This document shows positions 10,767 through 19,663 of a stretch of 64,000 nucleotides of DNA, one piece after another. The position numbers and the translations under genes were made by a program. How positions within the stretch are numbered: the stretch's first letter is position 1; each line of letters begins with the position of its first letter. A model generated the notes under the pieces. It saw only the letters and a list, made by a program, of their open reading frames with translations, made no database searches and was not told the DNA's origin. This DNA is from Shewanella colwelliana ATCC 39565 (GTDB lineage Bacteria > Pseudomonadota > Gammaproteobacteria > Enterobacterales > Shewanellaceae): positions 17,139-81,138 of the forward strand of contig NZ_JAEC01000026.1 in the NCBI RefSeq assembly GCF_000518705.1, written 5' to 3'.

Positions 10767-11435
10767 TTAGTTGTCTATTCGATATAAGTAATCAGGGAGT
10801 TGGCTAAGATCTGCCAGTTGTTGGTGGGCTGCAGCCCATCTCGCTTGGTTGGCTTCATGGGGCGCTGGAATCGCTATGGTGAGCATATTGGCCGCTCTCG
10901 CTGCAATGAGGCCATTGAATGAGTCTTCGATAGCAAGGCACTTTGGTGGTGACACTCCCAGTGCGACCGCGCAGTTGAGATAAACCTCTGGGTGCGGTTT
11001 TCCAAGCGCTAAGGATTCGGCGCTGCAGATAGCATCAAAATATGGACGAATCGCCAGTTTCTGCATGACTGCATCAATAAGCTGTGATGAGGATGAGGTG
11101 GCCAAGCCTATTTTGAGTCCCTTATCTTTACAGGCGTTAAGTGCTTCGAAAACGCCTAACATGGCTTCGCCACTGCGCAGTATCTCTATCGATACTTGTT
11201 CAACAATAGTCGTTGCCGTTGCAGTGTTGTCATAGTTGTCCCAAGGATGACGCTGGTACCAATAACTCACGACTTGGTCGATACGAAGGCCGGTAGTTTG
11301 TAAGGTATCTTTAAGCGTAATGGGGATACCTAGTTGGCTAAGCACATTAAGTTCGGCAACTTGCCAACTGGGTTCAGAATCGATAAGTACGCCATCCATA
11401 TCGAAGATCACGGCGGATAAATTATTGTGGCTCAT
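10767..11435 (-). CDS. hxpB: HAD-family hexitol phosphatase HxpB
   Basis: This 222-residue cytoplasmic phosphatase of the haloacid dehalogenase superfamily resembles E. coli HxpB (YniC), which dephosphorylates 2-deoxyglucose-6-phosphate and hexitol phosphates. Motif I is FDMDGVLIDSEP (Asp12 nucleophile, Asp14). The cap region carries GLRIDQVVSYWYQRHPW, very close to the E. coli protein. Motif II is GLATSSS, motif III GKPHPEVYL with the Lys, and motif IV AIEDSFNGLIAA. The gene is alone on the minus strand and converges on pepO. Assignment to HxpB rather than another HAD subfamily rests on remembered similarity, so the exact substrate is less certain than the fold. Confidence 0.88.
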   Translation of the reverse strand: MSHNNLSAVIFDMDGVLIDSEPSWQVAELNVLSQLGIPITLKDTLQTTGLRIDQVVSYWYQRHPWDNYDNTATATTIVEQVSIEILRSGEAMLGVFEALNACKDKGLKIGLATSSSSQLIDAVMQKLAIRPYFDAICSAESLALGKPHPEVYLNCAVALGVSPPKCLAIEDSFNGLIAARAANMLTIAIPAPHEANQARWAAAHQQLADLSQLPDYLYRIDN

Positions 11436-11848
11436 TTCGGGCGTCCTAGTGGCTGTTAGCGCAATTAAAGTGGAATATTATGCGCAATCATTGGGTAATT
11501 ACGACAAAATATTGTAAATTTTTTAGATTATTTTACTTAAGAATGGGTGGCTTTTAGCTCGTTTACAATAAATTATGATTAAGTGTTTATTCTGTTTTAA
11601 ATCAATGCATTGGTAGGTGTTTCAAACTATTGTCTAATTTCATTTGTTTTATCCTTAAGATAATTTACTTAATGCCCTAGAGAATCCCCGTAATTTCTCA
11701 CATCTAAGAGTGTGATCTGATTCATACTTTTACAAAGCTGTAGTATAATGCGGACCGGAAATACGGGTTGAGCCTGCTTGACTGTTAGCTTCAGAATTGA
11801 AGGCGTGCAGTTTCGCTGTTAGAACGCCAAACAAAGAGGAATGTTGCC
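11436..11848 (+). promoter_or_regulatory. acnB promoter and leader, with CRP-like site
   Basis: This gap separates divergent hxpB and acnB. The right half holds a strong sigma-70 promoter: -35 TTCATA at 11721-11726, a 17-base spacer, and a perfect TATAAT at 11744-11749, giving a leader of about 90 bases. TGTGATCTGATTCATA at 11711-11726 matches the CRP palindrome TGTGA-N6-TCACA at 9 of 10 fixed positions and overlaps the -35, so binding there could repress or tune the promoter. No gene is seen in the gap. The left half is AT-rich without a clear signal. Confidence 0.55.
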
Positions 11849-14446
11849 GTGCTAGAAGCATATCGTAAACACGTCGCAGAACGTGCTGCAGAGGGCGTAG
11901 TCCCTAAGCCACTAGATGCCCATCAAGTGGCTGAATTAATCGAATTAGTAAAAAATCCGCCAGCGGGTGAGCAAGAGTTCATTCTTGACCTGCTAGAAAA
12001 CAGAATTCCCCCAGGTGTTGATGAAGCGGCATACGTTAAAGTTGGCTTTTTAGACGCTTTAGCTAAAGGCGAAGTCACCTCTTCAATCTTATCTTCTGAG
12101 CGTGCCGTTGAACTGCTTGGCACCATGCAAGGTGGGTATAATATTGAGCCGCTTATTGCTCAATTAGACAATGAAGCTCAAGCCCCATTAGCTGCCAAAG
12201 CGTTATCTCACACCTTGCTGATGTTTGATGCGTACCACGATGTGGTTGAGAAGATGCAAGCGGGTAACGCTCATGCTAAGCAAGTCGTTGAGTCTTGGGC
12301 GAATGCGGATTGGTATTTAAACCGCCCTAAGCTTGCAGACAAGATCACGCTGACCGTATTTAAAGTGACTGGTGAAACCAATACCGATGATTTGTCACCG
12401 GCGCCAGATGCATGGTCTCGTCCAGATATCCCATTGCATGCGCTAGCTATGCTGAAAAATGCACGTGATGGCATTGTGCCTGATGAAGCGGGTGTTGTGG
12501 GTCCAATCAAAGAGATCGCCAGCCTAAAAGAGAAAGGTCATCCACTTGTTTATGTGGGTGACGTTGTGGGTACGGGGTCTTCACGTAAGTCTGCAACTAA
12601 CTCAGTACTTTGGTTCATGGGCGATGATATCCCTAATGTGCCGAACAAACGTGCTGGTGGTTTCTGCCTAGGTGGAAAGATCGCACCTATCTTCTTCAAC
12701 ACTATGGAAGATGCGGGCGCACTGCCTATTGAGCTAGATGTTAGCAAGATGAACATGGGTGATGTGATTGATATTTACCCATATGAAGGCGTTGTTAAGT
12801 TGCATGGCACTGACGAAGTGATTTCAGAGTTCAGCCTAAAAACTGAAGTGCTGTTAGACGAAGTGCGTGCGGGTGGTCGTATCCCATTGATCATCGGTCG
12901 TGGTCTAACTGACCGTGCTCGTGAAACTCTAGGCCTGCCAGCTTCTGAAGTATTTGTACGTCCACAAGATGTGGCTGATTCAGGCAAAGGTTACACCCTT
13001 GCACAGAAGATGGTTGGTAAAGCATGTGGCGTAGCGGGTGTGCGTCCAGGTCAATACTGTGAGCCTAAGATGACCTCTGTGGGTTCACAAGATACGACCG
13101 GTCCAATGACCCGTGATGAGCTGAAAGATCTAGCATGTCTAGGCTTTAGTGCTGATTTAACCATGCAGTCATTCTGTCATACTGCGGCTTATCCAAAGCC
13201 AGTGGACGTGAACACTCACCACACACTACCTGATTTTATTATGAATCGTGGCGGTGTTTCATTGCGTCCGGGTGACGGGGTTATTCACTCTTGGTTAAAC
13301 CGTATGCTACTGCCTGATACCGTTGGTACGGGTGGTGACTCACATACGCGTTTCCCTATTGGTATCTCATTTCCAGCCGGTTCAGGTCTTGTCGCTTTCG
13401 CTGCGGCGACTGGTGTGATGCCTCTGGATATGCCTGAATCAATTTTGGTTCGCTTTAAAGGTGAAATGCAGCCAGGTATCACATTGCGTGACTTGGTCCA
13501 TGCAATTCCGTTAAAAGCGATTGAAATGGGTCTTTTGACTGTTGAGAAGAAAGGTAAGATTAACGCTTTCTCTGGCCGTGTGCTTGAGATTGAAGGTCTT
13601 GAAAAGCTGAAGGTTGAGCAAGCGTTTGAACTTTCTGATGCATCGGCTGAACGCAGTGCGGCAGGTTGTACCATCAAGCTAGATAAAGAGCCAATCATTG
13701 AATACCTAAACTCTAACATCGTCATGTTGAAGTGGATGATTGCTGAAGGTTATGGCGACCGTCGTACGATTGAGCGTCGTATCACTGCGATGCAAGAGTG
13801 GTTAGCTAACCCAGAGTTGATGGAAGCCGATAGCGATGCTGAATACGCAGAAATTATCGAAATCGATTTAAATGCGATCAAAGAACCAATTCTTTGTGCG
13901 CCGAACGATCCAGATGACGCCGTGCTACTTTCATCAGTTGTTGACACTAAAATTGACGAAGTGTTCGTTGGTTCATGTATGACTAACATCGGTCACTTCC
14001 GTGCAACCGGTAAGATGCTAGATAAGTTTGCGACGACTCTACCAACACGTTTGTGGATTGCGCCGCCAACTAAAATGGACAGAGATCAACTAACCGAAGA
14101 GGGTTACTACGCTATCTTTGGTCGTGTTGGTGCACGTATCGAGATCCCAGGTTGTTCGCTATGTATGGGTAATCAGGCACGTGTTGCTGAAGGTGCGACA
14201 GTGGTTTCAACGTCTACGCGTAACTTCCCTAACCGTCTTGGTACTGGTGCAAACGTATACTTGGCCTCTGCTGAGCTTGCTGCTGTTGCAGCGCTATTGG
14301 GTCGTCTCCCTAGCGTTGATGAGTATCAAAATTATGCCAAGGAGCTTGATGCGACGGCGGCAGATACCTATCGTTATCTGAACTTTGATCAGATTGATTC
14401 ATACACCCAGAAAGCGGGTGAAGTGATTTTCCAATCGGCGGTTTAA
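11849..14446 (+). CDS. acnB: bifunctional aconitate hydratase 2 / 2-methylisocitrate dehydratase
   Basis: AcnB interconverts citrate and isocitrate in the TCA cycle and can act in the methylcitrate cycle. The 865 residues match E. coli AcnB almost block for block, from the N-terminal HEAT-like domain (residues ~1-160) through the swivel domain to the catalytic core. The cluster ligands are in SCMTN (Cys ~711) and GCSLCMGN (Cys ~769 and ~772), which bind the [4Fe-4S] cluster. The start is GTG at 11849 with an AAAGAGGA ribosome-binding site nine bases upstream; the protein then reads (V)[16 protein letters not shown], as in the family. An ATG eight bases upstream opens only a four-codon frame (MLPC) that stops inside acnB and sits too close to the ribosome-binding site to be likely. 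A strong promoter and terminator make it a single-gene unit. Confidence 0.97.
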   Translation: MLEAYRKHVAERAAEGVVPKPLDAHQVAELIELVKNPPAGEQEFILDLLENRIPPGVDEAAYVKVGFLDALAKGEVTSSILSSERAVELLGTMQGGYNIEPLIAQLDNEAQAPLAAKALSHTLLMFDAYHDVVEKMQAGNAHAKQVVESWANADWYLNRPKLADKITLTVFKVTGETNTDDLSPAPDAWSRPDIPLHALAMLKNARDGIVPDEAGVVGPIKEIASLKEKGHPLVYVGDVVGTGSSRKSATNSVLWFMGDDIPNVPNKRAGGFCLGGKIAPIFFNTMEDAGALPIELDVSKMNMGDVIDIYPYEGVVKLHGTDEVISEFSLKTEVLLDEVRAGGRIPLIIGRGLTDRARETLGLPASEVFVRPQDVADSGKGYTLAQKMVGKACGVAGVRPGQYCEPKMTSVGSQDTTGPMTRDELKDLACLGFSADLTMQSFCHTAAYPKPVDVNTHHTLPDFIMNRGGVSLRPGDGVIHSWLNRMLLPDTVGTGGDSHTRFPIGISFPAGSGLVAFAAATGVMPLDMPESILVRFKGEMQPGITLRDLVHAIPLKAIEMGLLTVEKKGKINAFSGRVLEIEGLEKLKVEQAFELSDASAERSAAGCTIKLDKEPIIEYLNSNIVMLKWMIAEGYGDRRTIERRITAMQEWLANPELMEADSDAEYAEIIEIDLNAIKEPILCAPNDPDDAVLLSSVVDTKIDEVFVGSCMTNIGHFRATGKMLDKFATTLPTRLWIAPPTKMDRDQLTEEGYYAIFGRVGARIEIPGCSLCMGNQARVAEGATVVSTSTRNFPNRLGTGANVYLASAELAAVAALLGRLPSVDEYQNYAKELDATAADTYRYLNFDQIDSYTQKAGEVIFQSAV

Positions 14447-14464
14447 GCGATATAACACAGTAAC

Positions 14465-14495
14465 AAAAAGGCCAGCTAAGTTAGCTGGCCTTTTT
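14465..14495 (+). terminator. terminator after acnB (also faces rsd)
   Basis: AGGCCAGCTAA and TTAGCTGGCCT form a long stem around a single central G, flanked by A5 and T5. It is symmetric enough to stop the convergent rsd transcript as well. Confidence 0.9.
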
Positions 14496-14558
14496 ATTGA
14501 GATCTATTTTTAGCGTGTAAGTAACTATTACTCTAAATAGTCTAATGATGCTTAAGAC

Positions 14559-15026
14559 TTAAGAAGCGTTAGCGTGAAGCACTTCTAGTAATTTATCCTC
14601 AAGCTCAAAGCGTGTTTCCATGGCATGAGCCAGCGATGAGAGATCTTTGTCTAGCTGATACAGAATTTTATCGTCATCAGCCTCGGTATATTTATCGTTA
14701 AAATCTAAGGCAAGATCTGTGGTCTCGCTGATTTTTGGGACGATAGTCTGTGCGAGGTTTTGAGTTGATTCGCCATTTTTTTCACAGGCAGTGACCACAC
14801 GGTCATAGACCTCAAAGTGCCCTTCGGATACATAGTCGACCAATAGATCGCAAAACTCTTTAACAGATTTAAATTCAGGGAGAGATTTGTCTAATGACTC
14901 GTAGGGAGGCAGCCCAGCTATCTGGCAGTAATTGACTAGCAGTTTGCGACGATGATTCAGCCACTGATCAATAAGTGTATTGGCGCCGCCCCATTTTTGT
15001 TCGGCTCTTTCCAATTGCTTTAGCAT
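14559..15026 (-). CDS. rsd: Rsd/AlgQ family anti-sigma-70 factor
   Basis: Rsd binds the housekeeping sigma factor RpoD in stationary phase and frees core RNA polymerase for other sigma factors. The 155 residues fit the E. coli protein in pattern: MLKQLERAEQKWGGANTLID, DQWLNHRRKLLV, FCDLLVDYVSEGHFEVYDRV, and a C-terminal ETRFELEDKLL matching E. coli EARFVLEDKL. The frame can be extended by 16 codons, but ATG 15026 is preceded by a TGAGGA ribosome-binding site at good spacing and matches the family N-terminus. Orientation and neighbourhood (rsd divergent from hemE) match E. coli, except that nudC is absent between them. Confidence 0.88.
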   Translation of the reverse strand: MLKQLERAEQKWGGANTLIDQWLNHRRKLLVNYCQIAGLPPYESLDKSLPEFKSVKEFCDLLVDYVSEGHFEVYDRVVTACEKNGESTQNLAQTIVPKISETTDLALDFNDKYTEADDDKILYQLDKDLSSLAHAMETRFELEDKLLEVLHANAS

Positions 15027-15506
15027 GACATTCCTCATCAAAAGTTGTTTTATGACTTCTAATGTAGGTGACAAATGCTGCTTAGATCAACTCTTTTTTA
15101 CGTCAATGACAGAACATTATTTGTTAATAAGCGGCTTGTTTTGCATACAAAATGCTGGGAGGCTGGAAGTGACTGTCTTGTATAAAATAAAATGCCCAGC
15201 GATAGAATTCTATCGCTGGGCGAGTAAAGGTTTTGCAGGCTCGATGCGACGAGCTTCTTGATTGTTCTTGCTAGCGCAGACTTTTTATACCAAAGGCTTC
15301 GATAGCATGCAACTTTTTTCTGACGTTTTGGGAACCAGTCGCCCTATTTATTGTCTGGTTATTTCGAGCGAATAGTGTGCAATAAGATGATAAAAATATA
15401 ATCGAGCGGGGTTTGTCACATAAATGTGCAGTTGCAGGTTACTTTACTCGCGTAAATGCTAAACTACTGACCCAGCAGAAATCAATAAGCGTAGGAATAG
15501 AGCCAA
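15027..15506. other. 480-base gap between rsd and hemE
   Basis: No protein gene is supported here. The gap holds the palindrome and candidate RNA described separately, and presumably the hemE and rsd promoters, for which I see no convincing hexamer pairs. In E. coli this is where nudC lies; no nudC-like frame is visible here. Confidence 0.6.
15181..15277 (-). ncRNA. candidate small RNA between rsd and hemE
   Basis: On the minus strand a promoter-like pair TTGCAT (15307-15312) - 17 bases - TATAAA (15284-15289) predicts a start near 15277. The transcript would contain a small hairpin GCTCG-TCGCAT-CGAGC and end at a perfect 28-base palindrome (15194-15221, 12-bp stem with AATT loop). That is followed on this strand by ATTTTATTTTATA, a moderate T-tract. 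No open reading frame explains the region. The promoter is only 3/6 at -35, so this remains a prediction. The palindrome could instead be a DNA-binding site or a bidirectional structure. Confidence 0.35.
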
Positions 15507-16571
15507 ATGGCAGAACTAAAAAATGATCGTTATTTACGTGCCTTACTAAAACAACCTGTTGATAGAACTCCTGTCTGGATGATGCGTCAAGCTGGTCGTT
15601 ATCTTCCAGAATACAAAGCGACTCGCGCTGAAGCGGGTGACTTTATGTCTCTTTGTAAGAACCAAGATTTGGCTTGTGAAGTGACATTGCAGCCTCTACG
15701 TCGTTATGACTTAGATGCGGCAATCTTGTTTTCTGATATTTTGACTGTACCCGATGCTATGGGTCTAGGTCTGTACTTTGAAACTGGCGAAGGTCCACGT
15801 TTCGAACGCCCTACCGATACTATTGATTCAATTAAAAAGCTCTGCATCCCAGATCCAGAAGATGAGCTTGGCTATGTCATGCGTGCAGTGAGCACCATTC
15901 GTCGTGAACTAAAAGGCGAAGTGCCACTGATTGGTTTCTCTGGTTCACCATGGACCCTGGCGACTTACATGGTCGAAGGCGGTTCAAGCAAAGCATTTGA
16001 AAAGATCAAGAAGATGGCTTACGAAGAGCCTGCAACGCTGCACATGCTATTAGATAAACTTGCTGATTCAGTGACCCTGTACCTAAATGCTCAAGTGGCA
16101 AACGGTGCACAATCTCTTATGATCTTTGACTCATGGGGTGGCGCATTGTCTCACCATGCTTATCGCGAGTTCTCACTGCGCTATATGCAGAAGATTGTCG
16201 ATGGCCTAACACGTCATGCTGATGGTCGCCAAGTACCTGTGACTCTGTTCACTAAAGGTGGCGGGTTGTGGTTAGAATCTATGGCTGAAACAGGTTGTGA
16301 TGCCTTAGGTCTCGATTGGACTGTTGATATTGGTGATGCACGTCGCCGTGTAGGTCATAAAGTTGCGCTGCAAGGCAACATGGACCCATCGGTACTTTAC
16401 GCTTCTCCTGCGCGTATCCACCAAGAAGTAGATCAAATTTTAGCTTCTTACGGGGAAGGCACGGGCCACGTATTTAACCTAGGTCATGGTATTCATCAAC
16501 ATGTTGATCCTGAGCATGCTGGTTCATTTATCAACTCTGTTCATGAGTTGTCAGCGCAATACCACAAGTAA
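15507..16571 (+). CDS. hemE: uroporphyrinogen decarboxylase
   Basis: HemE removes four carboxyl groups from uroporphyrinogen III to give coproporphyrinogen III in heme synthesis. The 354-residue length is typical. The N-terminal signature [16 protein letters not shown] and the catalytic-Asp motif [13 protein letters not shown] are intact. [26 protein letters not shown] and the C-terminal [15 protein letters not shown] also match the family. ATG 15507 has AGGAATAGAG upstream. The neighbouring rsd is as in E. coli. It is followed by a strong terminator shared with the convergent histidine kinase gene. Confidence 0.97.
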   Translation: MAELKNDRYLRALLKQPVDRTPVWMMRQAGRYLPEYKATRAEAGDFMSLCKNQDLACEVTLQPLRRYDLDAAILFSDILTVPDAMGLGLYFETGEGPRFERPTDTIDSIKKLCIPDPEDELGYVMRAVSTIRRELKGEVPLIGFSGSPWTLATYMVEGGSSKAFEKIKKMAYEEPATLHMLLDKLADSVTLYLNAQVANGAQSLMIFDSWGGALSHHAYREFSLRYMQKIVDGLTRHADGRQVPVTLFTKGGGLWLESMAETGCDALGLDWTVDIGDARRRVGHKVALQGNMDPSVLYASPARIHQEVDQILASYGEGTGHVFNLGHGIHQHVDPEHAGSFINSVHELSAQYHK

Positions 16572-16591
16572 TCAGTTGATTGCCTGATAAT

Positions 16592-16619
16592 AAAAAAGCC
16601 CGCTTAGCGGGCTTTTTTT
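16592..16619 (+). terminator. bidirectional terminator between hemE and the sensor kinase gene
   Basis: A GCCCGC-TTA-GCGGGC stem is flanked by A6 and T6/7, symmetric on both strands. Confidence 0.92.
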
Positions 16620-16637
16620 ATATAAAGAGCATGGAAT

Positions 16638-18119
16638 TTATAAAGAAATAGATTCGTTAATCTCTGGGCTGGCCAGTTCAATTTTAAAATGGCTGCCTTT
16701 ACCTGGGGTGCTCTGCACCTGTAAGTTACAGTTGAGCAAGCCGAGTAATTGTCTAACGATCGACAGCCCAACGCCGAGCTGAGGTAACTGTTGATATTGT
16801 TGCGTGTTGGTACTCACTTGGGTGTGTTGCTTTAGTGCTTGCAGTTCATGCTTATGAATACCCGAACCATTATCTGACACTAGCAGCCAAACTCGGTCAC
16901 CACTGTATTCGACATTGATGCTAATTTTACCGCCATTCGGGGTATACCTGATTGCATTGTCGACGAGGTTGCTCAATACGCGAAACAGCAGTAAGGGATC
17001 GCTGTAGATCGCTACGTTTTCATCTACCTCAAAGGCCAGTTCTACAACTTGGGCTTTGGCGCGAGGTAAGAAATACTGTCGCAACTCATCGAGTATAGGG
17101 GCCAGCGCAAAGTGCTGCATTGTGGCTGTAACCTGGCCATTCTCTAGGGCTTCTAGTTGCAACATTTGATTAAGGAGTTGCTGTAACTGGAGCCCAGCTC
17201 TCGCAGCGACTTCGATAAGGCTAGCATCTCGCTCATGTTCAGCAAGTAACAGCCAGGTATCGATGTAACCCTGCAAAGTTGTCAATGGTGTTTTGAGATC
17301 ATGAGAAAGGTGCAGCATAAAGTCGTGGCGTTCAGCCTGCTGTTTAGCGATAGCGAGGTGCTGTTGATGCACTTGAGACAGCAGTTGATTGATATTGGTG
17401 GTTAAGCCAAGGATCTCTTTGCTGGCTTGAGGGCGAGTTTTCAGTAATGAATCTTGGGTGAGGGAATGGCCGCTTAGTTGGTTCATATCGTGGGCGAGCT
17501 GGGAAATTGGCGCGGTAAAGTATTTTAGCAGCACTACAAAGAGTGCTAGCGCAAACAAGATGGTCACACTTAATCCAGCTCCCCATTGATTGAGGTGTTG
17601 ATGCTGGGCAACTATGGCTTGCCAGGCATCAAACTCTTGGCCGCCAATAATGACATACAAGTAACCTGTTTTAACGCCTCGTGGGTCAACAAGGTTTGCC
17701 GCGGAAAAGATTTTCTCCGTGGTGGGTGAGCGTGGGTCTTGCCCTAGTACAGGTAGCTTGGCCCCGTTTATAAACTGCTGCAAGGGAGCGATGTCGACTT
17801 GTTGGCGTTTGATTACCGATTTAGGGGCATCAAAAGCGATCAGTTTGCCCTGAAGGTCTAATGTGTAGATCTCAAAACTGGGCCCTAACAGCATGAAGTC
17901 GTGAAACGCCTCTTTGAGCGCTGCATCCGATGTGACCCCTTGGGAAAGTAACGGATTAATGTGGCCCATGTGGGTCGCAAGTTCGCGATGAAGAGATTGT
18001 TGGATCTGGTTTTGGTTATATTGATGGTTGGCACTAAACCATTGCCATAGCCCCATAAACAGCACGAATACGGCGATACTCGCCGATAGGACAATCCGGT
18101 TAAATAGACTATTCATCAT
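16638..18119 (-). CDS. sensor histidine kinase of a two-component system
   Basis: This 493-residue inner-membrane kinase is the partner of the OmpR-type regulator just upstream. The first membrane helix is at ~residues 8-28 (IVLSASIAVFVLFMGLW), a periplasmic sensing region of about 130 residues follows, and a second helix (~160-182) leads to a HAMP linker. The phosphoacceptor motif is HLSHDLKTPLTTL. The ATPase part has N box NLVDNAIRYTPNGG, G1 VSDNGSGI and G2 LGVGLSIVRQLL, all intact. The start at 18119 is four bases after the regulator's stop codon, so the two are translationally close. A longer frame reaching 18176 would overlap the regulator and is less likely. What it senses is unknown; the upstream spondin-domain genes are on the same strand and may belong to its regulon. 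Confidence 0.88.
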   Translation of the reverse strand: MMNSLFNRIVLSASIAVFVLFMGLWQWFSANHQYNQNQIQQSLHRELATHMGHINPLLSQGVTSDAALKEAFHDFMLLGPSFEIYTLDLQGKLIAFDAPKSVIKRQQVDIAPLQQFINGAKLPVLGQDPRSPTTEKIFSAANLVDPRGVKTGYLYVIIGGQEFDAWQAIVAQHQHLNQWGAGLSVTILFALALFVVLLKYFTAPISQLAHDMNQLSGHSLTQDSLLKTRPQASKEILGLTTNINQLLSQVHQQHLAIAKQQAERHDFMLHLSHDLKTPLTTLQGYIDTWLLLAEHERDASLIEVAARAGLQLQQLLNQMLQLEALENGQVTATMQHFALAPILDELRQYFLPRAKAQVVELAFEVDENVAIYSDPLLLFRVLSNLVDNAIRYTPNGGKISINVEYSGDRVWLLVSDNGSGIHKHELQALKQHTQVSTNTQQYQQLPQLGVGLSIVRQLLGLLNCNLQVQSTPGKGSHFKIELASPEINESISL

Positions 18120-18123
18120 CGGC

Positions 18124-18837
18124 TCAATGGCTTGGAGGTGAAAATTTGTAACCGACGCCCCAAACGGTTTTGACAAGGTCGCTGGTGGATGGCGTTTGTG
18201 CTAGCTTGGCGCGTAGTCGGTTGATATGGCTATTTACCGTGTGCTCATAGCCTGAATAGGAGTAACCCCATACTGCTTCGAGTAGCTGCATGCGGCTAAA
18301 TACCTGTTTGGGATGTTGGGCGAGAAACAGTAACAGATCGAACTCCCGCGCTGTTAGCAGCAAGGCTTGATTGAAGGCGGTGACTTCACGAGTGTTACTA
18401 TCAATGACGAGGTCATCAAACGTGAGGGTATCTGTCGCTGGTGTAAGTTGTTTGCCGCGTCTGAGCAGCGCTTTTACTCGGGCTCTAAGCTCCAACACAC
18501 TAAATGGCTTAACTAAATAGTCATCGGCACCTGACTCTAATCCCAATACGATATCGGCTTCGCTGTCTCTGGCTGTGAGCATCATGCAGGGCAGTAGTTC
18601 CCCATTCTGTCTTAGTTGTTCACATAGCATCAGCCCATCTCCATCTGTCAGCATTCTATCGAGCAGCAATAAGTCGATTCTCTGGGTCGATAGCACCTGT
18701 TTTGCATGCTGCAATGTGGTGGCATGGATCACCTCAAAATTGAGGGATTTAAGATTGAGACTGATAAGATTGGCCAGATCTATCTCATCTTCAACCAATA
18801 AAATCCGTTGATGATCTCCCTGTTTCATCGCTTCCAT
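18124..18837 (-). CDS. OmpR/PhoB-type response regulator
   Basis: This 237-residue DNA-binding regulator has a receiver domain (RILLVEDEIDLANLI with the acidic pair, LLLLDRMLTDGDG with the phosphoacceptor Asp, MLTARDSE, and DDYLVKPFSVLEL with the conserved Lys). A winged-helix domain follows (LTAREFDLLLFLAQHP, then YEHTVNSHINRLRAKL). The start at 18837 is set by an excellent GGGAGG ribosome-binding site five bases upstream; a longer frame to 18879 begins before that site. It lies 87 bases downstream of the spondin-domain lipoprotein gene on the same strand and directly upstream of its cognate kinase, so all four genes may be co-transcribed. Confidence 0.92.
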   Translation of the reverse strand: MEAMKQGDHQRILLVEDEIDLANLISLNLKSLNFEVIHATTLQHAKQVLSTQRIDLLLLDRMLTDGDGLMLCEQLRQNGELLPCMMLTARDSEADIVLGLESGADDYLVKPFSVLELRARVKALLRRGKQLTPATDTLTFDDLVIDSNTREVTAFNQALLLTAREFDLLLFLAQHPKQVFSRMQLLEAVWGYSYSGYEHTVNSHINRLRAKLAQTPSTSDLVKTVWGVGYKFSPPSH

Positions 18838-18924
18838 TGTAACCTCCCAAGGTTGTCCTACCATGAGTAGACCAACCATTGAGGGGTTTTATTTCGTACT
18901 TAGAACCTTGTTGTAAGAGTTTGC

Positions 18925-19653
18925 TTATTGAGATCGTGTTAGCGTGATACGCAGTGCGGGATTATCAAAGCGATGCGAGGCATTAAGAACTGAGTCTGTA
19001 AGCCCATCATCATGACTGATCACACCTGGATGCAGATGCACTCTGTTCACATCATCTCGGGCTGCATTGAAGCCTTCTCCGCCATCTGCAGGTCCCGGAA
19101 TCGTGCCTTTTAGCTCGCTGTTTGCTTCGGTTCCGGCATCATAAACAGCGGTCATGATTCGCTGGGTTTCGCCAACATTTATCCCATCAAGGTTGACATT
19201 ATTAAGGCCGCTAAATGCATCATTGGTGTTGACCAACATGGTAAGCAAACTCATCGAGGCCACAGAGTCATCAGCTAAGGTCATGGTTAAGGTTTCACTG
19301 GCCCCTGGGGCAAGTATGCCAGCCCCTGCGGTGATTGATGAAATACTTCCCGCTTCAACTTGAAAACCTGCGCTATCACCCGATTCTGCAAGTTGCTCCA
19401 ATGCGCTGCTAGCACTAGCACCTGTCTGCCATGGATGGTAATCCTTATCCACGGCTAATAACGCAATAGGTGACATAGGTTGATTAGCCGTAAGATTGGT
19501 AACGGTTACTGAAAAGACTCTATCAGGTGCTGGCGTTGGCGTGGGAGGCACAGAGGCATCATGATCGTTATCCGAGCAGCCTGCGAGCACTAAACTGGTG
19601 CTCACCAAAAGCAGTGGCAGAATCTTACCTGCCGATCTAGTTAGATTATTCAT
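18925..19653 (-). CDS. spondin-domain lipoprotein
   Basis: This 242-residue protein has a lipoprotein signal with lipobox LAGC and a threonine/proline linker (PPTPTPAPD). A single domain then shows the spondin N-terminal (Spondin_N) pattern seen in many bacterial secreted proteins: FSVTVTNLTANQPMSPIALL, then LVNTNDAFSGL, YDAGTEANSEL and RVHLHPGVISHDD near the end. The function of bacterial Spondin_N proteins is not established; in animals the fold binds extracellular matrix. It starts ten bases after the stop of its paralogue. Two adjacent ATGs are possible; I prefer 19653 for its seven-base spacing from AGGAG. Both paralogues keep the His-Pro-Gly and Asp-Ala-Gly motifs, which may be metal or ligand sites (inference). 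Confidence 0.85.
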   Translation of the reverse strand: MNNLTRSAGKILPLLLVSTSLVLAGCSDNDHDASVPPTPTPAPDRVFSVTVTNLTANQPMSPIALLAVDKDYHPWQTGASASSALEQLAESGDSAGFQVEAGSISSITAGAGILAPGASETLTMTLADDSVASMSLLTMLVNTNDAFSGLNNVNLDGINVGETQRIMTAVYDAGTEANSELKGTIPGPADGGEGFNAARDDVNRVHLHPGVISHDDGLTDSVLNASHRFDNPALRITLTRSQ

Positions 19654-19663
19654 CATCACTCTC

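Noticed and set aside
11841..11855. Mini-frame ATG-TTG-CCG-TGC-TAG overlapping the acnB start as a possible leader peptide
   Set aside because: The ribosome-binding site ends directly before this ATG, too close for initiation; spacing fits the GTG start of acnB instead.
13285..13725. 146-codon minus-strand frame inside acnB
   Set aside because: It is antisense to a highly conserved coding region and has no start signal or family pattern.
14980..15261. 93-codon plus-strand frame covering the rsd start and the rsd-hemE gap
   Set aside because: It overlaps the start of rsd on the other strand, runs through the 28-base palindrome, has no ribosome-binding site and no recognisable pattern.
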